In this document: positions 20,119-29,597 of the stretch, one piece after another
Position numbering within the stretch: position 1 is the first letter of the stretch
Layout of the letters: the number at the start of each line of letters is the position of its first letter
From: Plebeiibacterium sediminum
Lineage (GTDB): Bacteria; Bacteroidota; Bacteroidia; Bacteroidales; Marinilabiliaceae
Assembly: GCF_026013605.1 (NCBI RefSeq)
Contig: NZ_JAPDPJ010000025.1
Span: 1 to 64,000, forward strand
DNA length: 64,000 bases
Reading direction: 5' to 3'
The notes under the pieces: model-generated
The model's database searches: none
What the model was told of the DNA's origin: nothing
What the model saw: only the letters and a program-made list of their open reading frames with translations
Program-made: the position numbers and the translations under genes

Positions 20119-21105
20119 TTAAATTATTTTACTTTTGAAATAACTTAAATCCGAACCAAAATCCACTTCGGGATATTTATTTTTAAGATAATTTATTTTC
20201 TCAATCTGTTTATTAAGAAAAATTTGATGCGATTCTGAAGATGAATCATAAGGTCTGTGCCCTATTGCGTTTACTAATTTATGCATCTCCTTGATATAAT
20301 CCAATGTTTTAGCGGAAAAAAAACAACTTTCTAACTTTCGCCAAATATAGTCTACACTTGTACTATTAGGATGTACCATATCAACATCGTAAAACCGATA
20401 GTCGCGTAAATCATCTAATAATAGCTCATATGCAGGAAAATAATCACAACTTGCAAATTGCTCAACTATACTGTCAACAGCTAATAACAGAGTTGCTTTA
20501 CTGATCTGATTTCCATGAGCACCATCTTTTAAATGTCTCACCGGACTTACTGTAAAAACAATTTTAAGCTTAGGATTAAAAACCAACAATTCAGTTAACA
20601 ACTTTTTATAGGTAGATACGATTTCTTCTACATTTAATATGTAGCGATTAAAATCTTTTGCCGGATATTTATGACAATTAGAAACGATTTCTTCATTTTC
20701 TACCCATTGATATACCCAGGCAGTTCCAAAAGTGATAAATAAATACTGACAAGATTTTAAATAATCATGAGCAGCTAAATTATTTTCATTAATTTTTTGC
20801 AAACATATTTCCTTATCCCGATCAGAAAATGAACTATGATGATAGAAACTATGCCAGTGCTCTCCTTGAAAATGTAAATCCTCACTGTAATAAATTCTAT
20901 TGCTTACTATTGCATTTAGCGTATTAGCCACACTCATTGGATTATAAATAACCCCATAAGGATTAACCATACAATTTAATCGTGCATTTTTAAATTTCTC
21001 TCCTATATTGGTTGCGAAACAAGACCCTAAAAACATTATTTTAGAGTCATATTCAATTTTATCTACAACACAATCCGGTTTTATCTCTGTTCTAAAACTC
21101 TCCAT
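20119..21105 (-). CDS. GSCFA domain protein
   Basis: 328-residue protein of the GSCFA family, named after the conserved G-S-C-F-A motif, seen here as IMFLGSCFATNIG at ~27-39. It also has PYGVIYNPMSVANTL (~48-62), FITFGTAWVYQW (~123), VFTVSPVRHLKDG (~185) and DMVHPNSTSVDYIW (~245), which resembles the block V Asp-x-x-His of SGNH-type hydrolases, with Ser in the N-terminal motif. Its enzymatic role is not established; an esterase/lipase activity is an inference. The start lies 4 bp after the hydrolase stop, so the pair is an operon. Confidence 0.85.
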   Translation of the reverse strand: MESFRTEIKPDCVVDKIEYDSKIMFLGSCFATNIGEKFKNARLNCMVNPYGVIYNPMSVANTLNAIVSNRIYYSEDLHFQGEHWHSFYHHSSFSDRDKEICLQKINENNLAAHDYLKSCQYLFITFGTAWVYQWVENEEIVSNCHKYPAKDFNRYILNVEEIVSTYKKLLTELLVFNPKLKIVFTVSPVRHLKDGAHGNQISKATLLLAVDSIVEQFASCDYFPAYELLLDDLRDYRFYDVDMVHPNSTSVDYIWRKLESCFFSAKTLDYIKEMHKLVNAIGHRPYDSSSESHQIFLNKQIEKINYLKNKYPEVDFGSDLSYFKSKII

Positions 21106-21109
21106 TATT

Positions 21110-22003
21110 TTACTCAGTACAGGCCTCTTTTAGTTTTTGACTATTCTTATGATTGTATTTCTCATTACTTTCAATCCATGAAACAATTTTATTTAAAACA
21201 TTATTTCTTTCTGGTTCTACATGAATTTCATGTTTAGTATTTGGTAATAAAACAAACTCAACATTTTCAGTATTATTTTCTTTATACTTTAACGAAGATT
21301 TATAATCAGTAACTCTATCAATATTGCCATGAAATATAATAGTAGGTAAATTAAAATCATTAGCTTTATTTAAAACTAAATCCAAACCTAAATCATGTAT
21401 AAAGGAAAACAACCTGGCAGAAATATATTTATGAGCCAACACATCTGATTTTGCTTCTTGTTGCTTCTTTGGATCTGAACGAAATTCTCCTGATTTTATA
21501 CCAGAAGAAAATGTTGCACAAGGAAAAATCATACTTATCATTCTCAAAACAGAAAGTTTAATACCCTCTGGTTGTTTATACAGCGTAAACCAAGGTGCTG
21601 CTAAAATCACTCCATGAAATATATCTGTATTCTCCATTGCAAATTTTAAAGCCACAGGACCTCCCATACTATTACCATAAATATACAAAGGGGTATTTTC
21701 AGGTACAATCTGTTCCAAATACTTTAACGAAGATTTAATATCTTCATAAAATTCATTCAGTGTTTTTACATCACCTCTTTTCCCTTGCGATTTACCATGA
21801 CCTCGTAAATCTACACCAATTACACCAATCTTATTTTTACAGAATTCATGGGCAAAGTCAGCAAACCTGGCAATATGACCTCCCAGTCCATGCACCAAAC
21901 AAATTACGGCTTTTATATTACCTGAAGGGAGCCAATACATTCCATGTATTAGTGTTTTATCTTTTGAATAAGTATAAAAAGGAGAATGATCACAACACTT
22001 CAT
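21110..22003 (-). CDS. Alpha/beta hydrolase, monoacylglycerol lipase-like
   Basis: 297-residue serine hydrolase of the Hydrolase_4 / serine aminopeptidase S33 group. The oxyanion-hole segment is CLVHGLGGH (~36-44), the nucleophile elbow GNSMGG (~110-115), the acid lies in FHGNIDRVTD (~229) and the catalytic His in LPNTKHEIHVEPER (~258). VDLRGHGKSQGKRGD (~69) is typical of monoglyceride lipase and lysophospholipase homologues. It lacks a signal peptide. Co-transcription with a second hydrolase-like gene (GSCFA) hints at a shared lipid or ester substrate, not proven. Confidence 0.88.
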   Translation of the reverse strand: MKCCDHSPFYTYSKDKTLIHGMYWLPSGNIKAVICLVHGLGGHIARFADFAHEFCKNKIGVIGVDLRGHGKSQGKRGDVKTLNEFYEDIKSSLKYLEQIVPENTPLYIYGNSMGGPVALKFAMENTDIFHGVILAAPWFTLYKQPEGIKLSVLRMISMIFPCATFSSGIKSGEFRSDPKKQQEAKSDVLAHKYISARLFSFIHDLGLDLVLNKANDFNLPTIIFHGNIDRVTDYKSSLKYKENNTENVEFVLLPNTKHEIHVEPERNNVLNKIVSWIESNEKYNHKNSQKLKEACTE

Positions 22004-22127
22004 TTTACTTCTATTAAAATTAACATCTGTCCTGAAAAATTATTTTTTGATTTAATTGTCCTTTAAAAAGGCAGATTATCTTAAATTTAATAACAATATT
22101 TTGTAATCATATGGTTATAAACGATAA

Positions 22128-23054
22128 TTACTCCAAAAAATCAATATTTCTTCTTAATCCAGAAAACTTAGCTCTTTTCACAGGCGACTTTTTAAAGAGT
22201 GTTGAAAATCTTTCCTGAGTTAATTCAGACCATTCACTTTTAGTCATTTTCAAAACTTCCGGATTAGGCATAAATCGTTCTTCTTTGTGTGGTCTTGATT
22301 TCCATGTCCAGGGGCATGCCTCCTGACATATATCACATCCATACATCCGATTATCCATTTTCCCCTTATATACTTCTGGTATTTCTCCTTTATTTTCAAT
22401 GGTTAAATAGGAAATACATTTATTGGAATCTATTACTTTAGGCGAGATAATTGCTCCGGTAGGACAGGCATCGACACAACGTGTACAACCACCACAGGCT
22501 TCCTTAATCTTCTCTCCATAATCTAATTCCAGATTAACTACCAATTCGGAGATAAAGACATAGCTACCCAGTCGTTTATGAATTAAATTACTATGTTTTC
22601 CAATCCATCCCAACCCAGCATTAACAGCATAAGCTCGTTCTAAAATTGGAGCTGAATCAACAAAACATCTTCCTTCTAAAGAAGGGTAGATTTCTGTCTT
22701 TATAAAATCAAACAATTCTTGCATTTTGTCTTTTAAAACAAAATGATAATCTTCGCCATAAGCATAACGAGAAATAACAGGCGCTCCTTTTGTTTGAGCA
22801 TCTTTAGGAAAATAATTTTTTAATAGTACAATAACACTCTTTGCGCCTTCAACCAACAGACTTGCATCTATCCTCTTTTCAAAATGATTTTCCATATAAT
22901 GCATTTCACCATGCATTTTATTATCCAGCCATTTTTTAAGATATACTTTATCATCATCTAGCTCTGTTGCCCTTGTAATACCACAATCATCAAAACCTAA
23001 TGATTTTGCTTTTTCTTTTATCAGTTCAGTATATCCCGTTTGCACTAAATCCAT
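22128..23054 (-). CDS. queG: Epoxyqueuosine reductase QueG
   Basis: 308-residue iron-sulfur/cobalamin enzyme performing the last step of queuosine synthesis in tRNA (epoxyqueuosine to queuosine). The N-terminal cobalamin-binding domain includes LGFDDCGITRA and an HYMENHFEKR segment; two 4Fe-4S clusters are bound by CGGCTRCVDACPTGAI (~187-202) and CDICQEACPW (~240-249). It is shorter than E. coli QueG (379) because the C-terminal HEAT-repeat region is missing, a common short form. It sits between a terminator-separated suf operon and a hydrolase gene; no other queuosine gene is nearby. Confidence 0.93.
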   Translation of the reverse strand: MDLVQTGYTELIKEKAKSLGFDDCGITRATELDDDKVYLKKWLDNKMHGEMHYMENHFEKRIDASLLVEGAKSVIVLLKNYFPKDAQTKGAPVISRYAYGEDYHFVLKDKMQELFDFIKTEIYPSLEGRCFVDSAPILERAYAVNAGLGWIGKHSNLIHKRLGSYVFISELVVNLELDYGEKIKEACGGCTRCVDACPTGAIISPKVIDSNKCISYLTIENKGEIPEVYKGKMDNRMYGCDICQEACPWTWKSRPHKEERFMPNPEVLKMTKSEWSELTQERFSTLFKKSPVKRAKFSGLRRNIDFLE

Positions 23055-23110
23055 TCTTACTATTTTTTGTCAAATTAAATAAAATAGTACTATTAACCAG
23101 TTCAAAGGGC

Positions 23111-23145
23111 AAAAAAAATCCTTATTCAAACACATTGAATAAGGA
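23111..23145 (-). terminator. Rho-independent terminator of the suf operon
   Basis: Perfect 11-bp stem TCCTTATTCAA (23119-23129) / TTGAATAAGGA (23135-23145) with a 5-nt loop, followed on the minus strand by a run of eight T (23111-23118). Confidence 0.9.
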
Positions 23146-23173
23146 CCTTTTAAATATCTTAAATTGACAAACG

Positions 23174-23491
23174 CTATAACAAACCAAGCTCTAGTAAAGC
23201 CTCATCGGATAACATATCCTTTGTCCACGGAGGATCAAAAGTCAAGTTAACATCTACATGAGAAACCCCTTCAACAGCACTTACTTTATCAAACACCTCT
23301 TCGGGCATCGATTCTGCAACAGGACAGTTTGGTGAAGTCAATGTCATCACAACTCTAACTTTACCATCATCCTCAACATTTACTTCATAGATCAATCCTA
23401 AATCGTAAATATTAACAGGAATCTCCGGATCGAAAATAGTTTTTAAAGTATTTACGATTTCTTCTTCTATTGATAAAAATTCGTTTGTCAT
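23174..23491 (-). CDS. SufT-like DUF59 (MIP18 family) protein
   Basis: 105-residue DUF59/MIP18 domain protein that helps deliver iron-sulfur clusters to target enzymes. The family pattern is clear: TIFDPEIPVNIYDLGLIYEV (~18-37), MTLTSPNCPVAESMP (~50-64, with the conserved Cys) and VNLTFDPPWTKDMLS (~82-96). It is the last gene of the suf operon, a position typical of Bacteroidota and Firmicutes sufT-like genes. Confidence 0.92.
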   Translation of the reverse strand: MTNEFLSIEEEIVNTLKTIFDPEIPVNIYDLGLIYEVNVEDDGKVRVVMTLTSPNCPVAESMPEEVFDKVSAVEGVSHVDVNLTFDPPWTKDMLSDEALLELGLL

Positions 23492-23566
23492 AATTATTCG
23501 TATCAGTTGTGTTATATGCTAAAGCATTATACTCTTTGCTATCTAACACTCAATTTTATATAAAGT

Positions 23567-23989
23567 TTATGCCTGTTTAGCCTTAAATGCCAAAGCAAAT
23601 AGTCTCATTTGCTTAATCATGGCAACTAATCCGTTGGAACGAGTAGGCGAAAGATGCTCTTTCAATCCTATTTCATCAACAAAAGACAACTCATTATTTA
23701 ATATATCATCAGGTGTTTGACCAGATAAAGCTCTAATCATTAAAGCCACAATACCTTTAACAATAATTGCATCACTATCACCCATATAATAAATTTTGCC
23801 ATCTTCCTCCCAAGCATGCAACCATACTTTAGACTGACATCCATCCAATAAATTCTGATCTAATCTATATTGATTATCAAAAGGTTCCAGATCATTACCC
23901 AATTCAATTAAATAGGCATATTTATCCATCCATTCATCAAATGATGTAAATTCCTCTACTATTTCCTCTTGAATTTCTTTTATTGTCAT
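23567..23989 (-). CDS. sufE: SufE family cysteine desulfuration protein
   Basis: 140-residue SufE, which accepts persulfide sulfur from SufS and passes it to the SufBCD scaffold. The active cysteine lies in NLLDGCQSKVWL (~residue 51), and the family segment WMDKYAYLIELGNDLEP (~20-36) matches. Length is normal (E. coli SufE 138). It follows sufS by 60 bp. Confidence 0.95.
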   Translation of the reverse strand: MTIKEIQEEIVEEFTSFDEWMDKYAYLIELGNDLEPFDNQYRLDQNLLDGCQSKVWLHAWEEDGKIYYMGDSDAIIVKGIVALMIRALSGQTPDDILNNELSFVDEIGLKEHLSPTRSNGLVAMIKQMRLFALAFKAKQA

Positions 23990-24049
23990 TTCTAATCTTA
24001 TTTCTGTATATCAAAATTTAAGCTCACAAAGATGATAAATTTTAAAGCT

Positions 24050-25270
24050 TTACCCAAACAACATAGCCACCTTTGCAATTCCTTCCACCAACCTGTCAAT
24101 TTCTTCTTTAGTATTATAAACAGCAAAAGAAGCCCTTAAGGTTCCTGGAATTCCGAAATAATCCATAATTGGTTGCGCACAATGATGACCGGTTCTGACT
24201 GCCAAGCCCATCTTATCCAGCATTGTCCCCATATCAAAAGGATGAATCTCCTTAACTAAAAATGAGATTACACTGGACTTATGCTCCGAAGTACCAAATA
24301 TCCTCATACCATCAATAGTATTCAACTTTTCTGTAGCATAAGTAAGCAATTCATGCTCATATTCAGCAATATTTTCTATTCCAACTTCAGATACAAAATC
24401 AATTGCCTCACCAAGCCCTATTGCACCAGCAATATTTGGAGTTCCTGCTTCAAATTTAAAAGGAAGTTCATTATAAGTAGTTTCTTCAAAAGTTACTGAC
24501 TTAATCATTTCGCCTCCACCCTGCCAGGGCTCCATTTCGTTTAAATACTTTTCTTTTCCATATAAGGCACCGGTACCTGTTGGTCCATATATTTTATGCC
24601 CTGAAAAAACTAAAAAATCAACATCTAATTCCTGAACATCTACTTTTAAATGCTGAACTGCCTGAGAGGCATCAACCATGATTAAGGAATTATTCTGATG
24701 TGTTCGTTTGATGATTTCAGGTATAGGATTCTCTGTACCCAGTGCATTTGATACATAAGTAACTGCAACCAGCTTTGTTTTATCAGATAAATGTGCTTCA
24801 AAAGCTTCTAAATCCAACTCTCCTTTTTCGTTGATTGGAATTACTTTTAAAACCGCTTTTTTTCTTTTACACATCATTTGCCAAGGCACAATATTAGAGT
24901 GATGTTCCATTGTTGAAACAATAATTTCATCATCTTCCTCAATGTACGTATCACCAAATGAAGTGGCTAACAAATTAATTGCAGCAGTGGCTCCTGAGGT
25001 AAAAATAACTTCATACGACTGGCTTGCATTTAAAAAGTGCTGTACTTTATTTCGAGCCTCCTCATATGCAAGAGTAGCCTGATTACTTAAATAATGTACT
25101 CCTCTGTGAATATTACTATTTAAGGTATAATAAACCTCATTGACCTTATTTACTACCCGTTCAGGCTTATGCGTTGTTGCTGCATTGTCGAAATAAGCCA
25201 ATGGCTTTCCATGAATCACACTATCAAGAATAGGAAACTGAGCCCTTATTTTATTAATATCTATTGCCAT
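24050..25270 (-). CDS. sufS: Cysteine desulfurase SufS
   Basis: 406-residue PLP-dependent group II cysteine desulfurase that strips sulfur from cysteine for Fe-S assembly. Key sites: IPYFDNAATTH-type motif AYFDNAATTHKP (~24-35), TMEHHSNIVPWQ (~121), the PLP lysine in FSGHKIYGPTGTGALYG (~225), and the persulfide cysteine in RTGHHCAQPIMDYFG (~364). I place the start at 25270 (MAIDINKIRAQFPIL), 4 bp after the sufD stop; an in-frame ATG at 25324 would add 18 residues read from the end of sufD. Operon order is sufB-C-D-S-E. Confidence 0.96.
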   Translation of the reverse strand: MAIDINKIRAQFPILDSVIHGKPLAYFDNAATTHKPERVVNKVNEVYYTLNSNIHRGVHYLSNQATLAYEEARNKVQHFLNASQSYEVIFTSGATAAINLLATSFGDTYIEEDDEIIVSTMEHHSNIVPWQMMCKRKKAVLKVIPINEKGELDLEAFEAHLSDKTKLVAVTYVSNALGTENPIPEIIKRTHQNNSLIMVDASQAVQHLKVDVQELDVDFLVFSGHKIYGPTGTGALYGKEKYLNEMEPWQGGGEMIKSVTFEETTYNELPFKFEAGTPNIAGAIGLGEAIDFVSEVGIENIAEYEHELLTYATEKLNTIDGMRIFGTSEHKSSVISFLVKEIHPFDMGTMLDKMGLAVRTGHHCAQPIMDYFGIPGTLRASFAVYNTKEEIDRLVEGIAKVAMLFG

Positions 25271-25274
25271 AGCA

Positions 25275-26672
25275 TTACATACAAGTGTATCCTTTTCCTG
25301 AAGCATCCTGACCACATAATGCACAGGAGTTACATTTATTTAACTCACCTCTAAACACTTGCTCTACCAAACCTCTTATCTGCTCTCTAACAGCCTCTAC
25401 TCTTATTTTCTCAACAACCTCATAAGCAAATGCATACATCAATAAGATTCTTGCCTCATCTTTACCTATACCTCTTGAACGAAGATAAAACATCGACTTT
25501 TCATCCAACTGACCTACTGTTGCACCATGCGAACATTTTACATCATCGGCATAGATCTCAAGCATTGGCTTCGTGTTCATTTTTGCTGTATCAGTTAACA
25601 ACAAATTGTCATTTTTCTGAAAAGCATTTGTTTTTTGTGCATCAGGACGAACCATAATTTTACCAGCAAAAGCACCAGTAGCCGTATCATCCAATACACC
25701 TTTAAATAACTCTTCGCTGTAACAATTTGGTTTAGCATGATCAATAAAAGAGAAATTATCCACATGCTGACTCTTATCCGAAACAAACAATCCATACACC
25801 TTCGATTCACAATGTTCATCATCCATATGGACATAAACATTGTTTCTTGTTACTCCTGTATGTAAAGTAAGGTTGTGAGTAAGAATATTTGAATTCTGTT
25901 TTTGTTTGATAAAAACAGATGAAATATTTGTGGTTAAGTTATGCTGATTCTGAATAGAATAAAGATCAAAAACAGCATTTTTATCAATATAAGCCTCAGT
26001 AACTCCATTCACCAAAAACTTATTGTCAGAAAGTGTATGCTCACAAACCATTATTTTAGCCTGAGCATTTTCTTCCAATACAACTAAATTTCTGGGAAAT
26101 GCCATAAAATCTTCACTTGACTTCATTATATTAACAATCTGAATTGGCTTTTCAACCACTACTCCCTTTGGTATATAAAGAAAGAATCCATCTTGTGCAA
26201 AAGCTGTATTTAATGCAACTAAACTATCTTCTTCATTTTTAGCATACTTATTATAGTGTGCTTTAAAAATATCAGGATGTGATTTTGAGAATTCAGCAAA
26301 GCTCCCCATCAATACACCTTTAGGTAATGATTCAGACACCTGATTCTTCCTGTAATACCATCCATTAATTAAATATACTGTAATCGCATCAAGGTCTTCA
26401 ACGTTACAATTGAAAACCTCACTTAAATTTTGATTAAAGACCTCATGCTCAAAATCGCAAGCATAATCTCTTTCAAACTGAGGGTTTAAATTTGTATATT
26501 TATAATTCTCAACCTTGCGGTTAGGAATTCCTTTTTCTTCAAAAATACGAATTCCAGCCTCTCTTTCGTTCGCAACCTCCTCTGAAGTAATTACATTCAA
26601 ATGACCAAGGTTATCTTTAAAAAGAGATATGTATTTTTCTTCTGTTTTTATATCTGTACCCGCTATACTCAT
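25275..26672 (-). CDS. sufD: Fe-S assembly protein SufD
   Basis: 465-residue beta-helix scaffold protein partner of SufB. It has the SufB/D core features: HTGVTRNNVYV, CSHGATVGQLDEKSMFYLRSRG (in part, ~395-415) with the conserved His, and a C-terminal helical end. The last residues, NSCALCGQDASGKGYTCM, contain four cysteines in a C-x2-C-x2-C-like cluster, an unusual tail for SufD whose role I cannot assign. It lies 39 bp after sufC and 4 bp before sufS. Confidence 0.94.
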   Translation of the reverse strand: MSIAGTDIKTEEKYISLFKDNLGHLNVITSEEVANEREAGIRIFEEKGIPNRKVENYKYTNLNPQFERDYACDFEHEVFNQNLSEVFNCNVEDLDAITVYLINGWYYRKNQVSESLPKGVLMGSFAEFSKSHPDIFKAHYNKYAKNEEDSLVALNTAFAQDGFFLYIPKGVVVEKPIQIVNIMKSSEDFMAFPRNLVVLEENAQAKIMVCEHTLSDNKFLVNGVTEAYIDKNAVFDLYSIQNQHNLTTNISSVFIKQKQNSNILTHNLTLHTGVTRNNVYVHMDDEHCESKVYGLFVSDKSQHVDNFSFIDHAKPNCYSEELFKGVLDDTATGAFAGKIMVRPDAQKTNAFQKNDNLLLTDTAKMNTKPMLEIYADDVKCSHGATVGQLDEKSMFYLRSRGIGKDEARILLMYAFAYEVVEKIRVEAVREQIRGLVEQVFRGELNKCNSCALCGQDASGKGYTCM

Positions 26673-26711
26673 TTTTAAAACATTTTAATGGTTAAACTTG
26701 TAGTTTACGGG

Positions 26712-27464
26712 TTAATCCTCAAACTGCTTCTTAATCCAGTCGTAACCTTTTTCTTCTAATTCCAGCGCAAGCTCTTTACCTGCAGACATTACAATTCGTC
26801 CTTTATAAAGAACATGTACGTAATCAGGAACAATATAATCTAACAAACGCTGATAGTGAGTAATAACTACTGTTGCATTATCTTCTGATTTCAGCTTATT
26901 TACACCATTAGCCACGATTCTTAAAGCATCAATATCCAAACCTGAATCTGTTTCATCAAGAATAGATATTTTAGGTTGAAGCATCGCCATCTGAAAAATT
27001 TCATTTTTCTTTTTCTCTCCACCTGAGAATCCTTCATTAACAGAACGATTTGTTAAATTCGAATCGATCTCAACCAACTTTTTCTTTTCGCGCATTAGCT
27101 TTAAAAACTCACTTGCCGAATAAGGTTTTTCGTTATTATACTTACGATGCTCATTTACAGCAGTACGCATAAAATTAACCATGCTTACACCTGGTATTTC
27201 AACCGGATATTGAAAGCTATAAAACAATCCTTCGCGAGCTCTATCCTCAGCTGGCATTTCTAACAAATCCTTACCATAAAATGTAGCTGAACCTTCAGAA
27301 ACTTCAAACACTTCACTTCCGGCTAGTACAGAAGATAAAGTACTTTTTCCGGAACCATTAGGTCCCATGATCGCATGAACTTCTCCTGGTTTAATAGTTA
27401 AGTTTATACCTCTCAATATTTCTTTGTCATCTATTTTGGCGTGTAAATTTTTTATCTCTAGCAT
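26712..27464 (-). CDS. sufC: Fe-S assembly ATPase SufC
   Basis: 250-residue ABC-type ATPase that drives cluster assembly on SufB-SufD. Walker A GPNGSGKST (~34-42), a Q-loop (SFQYPVEIPG), the signature SGGEKKKNE (~148-156) and Walker B with the SufC-typical variant ISILDETDSGLD (~170-181), where DE is followed by T. The H-loop is VITHYQRLL. Length is standard. It is separated from sufB by 141 bp that contain an inverted repeat. Confidence 0.97.
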   Translation of the reverse strand: MLEIKNLHAKIDDKEILRGINLTIKPGEVHAIMGPNGSGKSTLSSVLAGSEVFEVSEGSATFYGKDLLEMPAEDRAREGLFYSFQYPVEIPGVSMVNFMRTAVNEHRKYNNEKPYSASEFLKLMREKKKLVEIDSNLTNRSVNEGFSGGEKKKNEIFQMAMLQPKISILDETDSGLDIDALRIVANGVNKLKSEDNATVVITHYQRLLDYIVPDYVHVLYKGRIVMSAGKELALELEEKGYDWIKKQFED

Positions 27465-27480
27465 AATCCTTTTGTTTTTG

Positions 27481-27604
27481 TATCAAGCATCAAGACACAA
27501 GTATGAAGACTTTTAAGAATCCTGATTTTGATTGTTATAAAATATATAATAAAGCTTAGCAAGATTATTTTTGTCTTTCGACTTGATACTTGCTACTTGT
27601 GTCT
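27481..27604. repeat. Inverted-repeat element between sufB and sufC
   Basis: An 11-bp perfect inverted repeat (AGACACAAGTA at 27493-27503; TACTTGTGTCT at 27594-27604) ends one base before the sufB stop codon. The same short word, CAAGTATCAAG-like, recurs in both arms (TATCAAG at 27481, CTTGATA at 27582). It looks like a short intergenic repeat family member of the kind seen in Bacteroidota genomes; copies elsewhere cannot be checked here. Confidence 0.55.
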
Positions 27605-27605
27605 G

Positions 27606-29075
27606 TTATCCAACACTACCCTCTAAACTAATTTGTAATAACTTCTGTGCTTCAACAGCAAACTCCATTGGTAATTGGTTAATTACTTCCTTCACATATC
27701 CATTTACTATTAACCCAATCGCATCTTCTGTAGAAAGACCACGTGTATTACAATAAAAGATTTGATCTTCACCAATTTTTGAAGTAGTGGCCTCATGTTC
27801 AACCACTGCAGAATTATTATTAATCTCGAGGTATGGGAATGTATGTGCTCCACATTTATCTCCCATTAACAAAGAATCACACTGTGAGAAGTTACGTGCA
27901 TTTTCAGCCTTTTTGTTTACTCTCACTAATCCTCTGTAGCTATTCTGGCTCTTACCTGCAGAAACACCTTTTGAAACAATCAGACTTCGGGTATTTTTAC
28001 CAATGTGGATCATTTTTGTTCCAGTATCAGCCTGTTGATAATTATTGGTTACTGCCACGGAATAAAATTCTCCAACAGAATGATTTCCCATTAATACACA
28101 ACTAGGGTATTTCCATGTAATAGCTGAACCAGTTTCAACCTGTGTCCACATTACTTTAGAATAATCACCTTTACAAAGCGCTCGTTTGGTAACAAAATTA
28201 TAAATACCTCCTTTACCCTCTTTATCACCAGGATACCAGTTCTGTACAGTTGAGTACTTAACTTCAGCTCTATCCATAGTAACAATCTCCACAATTGCGG
28301 CGTGCAACTGATTTTCATCTCTTTGGGGAGCTGTACAACCTTCCAGGTAACTTACATAACTATCATCATCAGCAACAATTAAAGTTCTTTCAAACTGTCC
28401 TGTATTTGTTGCATTAATTCTAAAATAAGTAGAAAGTTCAATCGGGCAGCGAACTCCTTTGGGAATGTATACAAATGATCCATCACTGAATACCGCATTA
28501 TTCAATGCCGCAAAGAAATTATCGGTATAAGGAACTACCGATCCCATATATTTTTTAATTAAATCCGGATATTCCTGAACAGCTTCACTGAAGCTACAAA
28601 ATATGATACCTTTCTCAGCTAATGTTTCTTTAAAAGTTGTTTTAACCGAAACACTATCCATTACAGCATCTACAGCAACGCCAGATAATACTTTTTGCTC
28701 TTCTAAAGGAATACCTAATTTATCGAATGTAGCTTTTAATTCCGGATCCACATCATCCATACTGTCAAGCTTTGGCTTTTGCTTTGGCGCAGCATAATAG
28801 ATTATATCCTGAAAGTCAATCTTCGGAATATTTAGTTTTGCCCAATTAGGTTGTTCCATTTTCAACCAATGGCTAAATGCTTTCAGCCTAAATTCTAACA
28901 TCCATTCTGGTTCATTCTTTTTTTGAGAAATCAATCGAACCACATCTTCATTCAACCCTTTGGGAATTACCTCAGTTTCAATATCGGTAGTAAACCCATA
29001 TTTATATTCACCTCCGGTAACTTCTTCTAATATTTTATCCTGATCTTCTGCCATAATTACTTTGTTATCAATCAT
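27606..29075 (-). CDS. sufB: Fe-S assembly protein SufB
   Basis: 489-residue core scaffold of the SUF Fe-S assembly system. Diagnostic segments: [40 protein letters not shown] (in part, ~200-220), [18 protein letters not shown] (~246-263, with the conserved Cys), [12 protein letters not shown], and [20 protein letters not shown]-like [17 protein letters not shown] (~400). It is the first gene of the operon, with a -7 promoter element 72 bp upstream. Confidence 0.97.
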   Translation of the reverse strand: MIDNKVIMAEDQDKILEEVTGGEYKYGFTTDIETEVIPKGLNEDVVRLISQKKNEPEWMLEFRLKAFSHWLKMEQPNWAKLNIPKIDFQDIIYYAAPKQKPKLDSMDDVDPELKATFDKLGIPLEEQKVLSGVAVDAVMDSVSVKTTFKETLAEKGIIFCSFSEAVQEYPDLIKKYMGSVVPYTDNFFAALNNAVFSDGSFVYIPKGVRCPIELSTYFRINATNTGQFERTLIVADDDSYVSYLEGCTAPQRDENQLHAAIVEIVTMDRAEVKYSTVQNWYPGDKEGKGGIYNFVTKRALCKGDYSKVMWTQVETGSAITWKYPSCVLMGNHSVGEFYSVAVTNNYQQADTGTKMIHIGKNTRSLIVSKGVSAGKSQNSYRGLVRVNKKAENARNFSQCDSLLMGDKCGAHTFPYLEINNNSAVVEHEATTSKIGEDQIFYCNTRGLSTEDAIGLIVNGYVKEVINQLPMEFAVEAQKLLQISLEGSVG

Positions 29076-29147
29076 ATTAAAACAATCATTTTACAATAGT
29101 GTTTAATGATTTATTTTAAATGACCTGAATTACATGCTTTGAATGCG

Positions 29148-29155
29148 CAAAATTA
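29148..29155 (-). promoter_or_regulatory. Predicted -7 element of the suf operon
   Basis: TAATTTTG on the minus strand matches TAnnTTTG exactly and is followed by GCGCATTC. No TTG at the -33 spacing. It implies a leader of roughly 65 nt before sufB. Confidence 0.5.
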
Positions 29156-29547
29156 GCAAACTATTTAGATTAAATAAAATTAAGCCATTCTAAATAAGCA
29201 ACATTTTTTTTATTCACCTATTATTTGATAATCAGATTAAAAACTGCAAATCGTCACATATTTGATTGCGCAATTATAAACTAATCATCAGCATTTGCCA
29301 TAGAGTAGGTCAGTTAAAATTTAAGTCATCAACATCTTAAATTCACAAAATAATTCGGGCAAAAATTACTTTTAACAACTCAAACAATAAAATAGGTGGT
29401 GATTTTTATTGTTTAAGTTGTAAAAATAACATTTATCATGTTTATTTCCTCAAAATTTAGGGGTATCCTCAATTTTTTATGATTTTTTAGTATTGTTTAC
29501 TAATTTTTTATCCCCTCTCAGCTTTTCTACTACTTTGTTATAATATT
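29156..29547. other. Divergent suf/ECF intergenic region
   Basis: About 390 bp without a gene between the suf promoter and the ECF sigma promoter. Its one conspicuous structure is the 18-bp inverted repeat at 29375-29421, annotated separately. Otherwise AT-rich with no further feature I can support. Confidence 0.4.
29375..29421. repeat. 18-bp inverted repeat in the suf/ECF intergenic region
   Basis: Left arm 29375-29392 (ACAACTCAAACAATAAAA) and right arm 29404-29421 are complementary at 17 of 18 positions; the single mismatch becomes a G-U pair on the minus-strand RNA. The loop is 11 nt (TAGGTGGTGAT). No T-run follows on either side, so a terminator is unlikely. Confidence 0.55.
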
Positions 29548-29578
29548 TTGAAAAAACTTAATATTATTTATACATTTA
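29548..29578 (+). promoter_or_regulatory. Predicted promoter of the ECF sigma gene
   Basis: TTG at 29548-29550, a 20-nt spacer, then TACATTTA (29571-29578), a 7/8 match to TAnnTTTG. It gives a short leader before the ATG at 29598. Confidence 0.55.
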
Positions 29579-29597
29579 GCAACACTTTTTAAGATAC

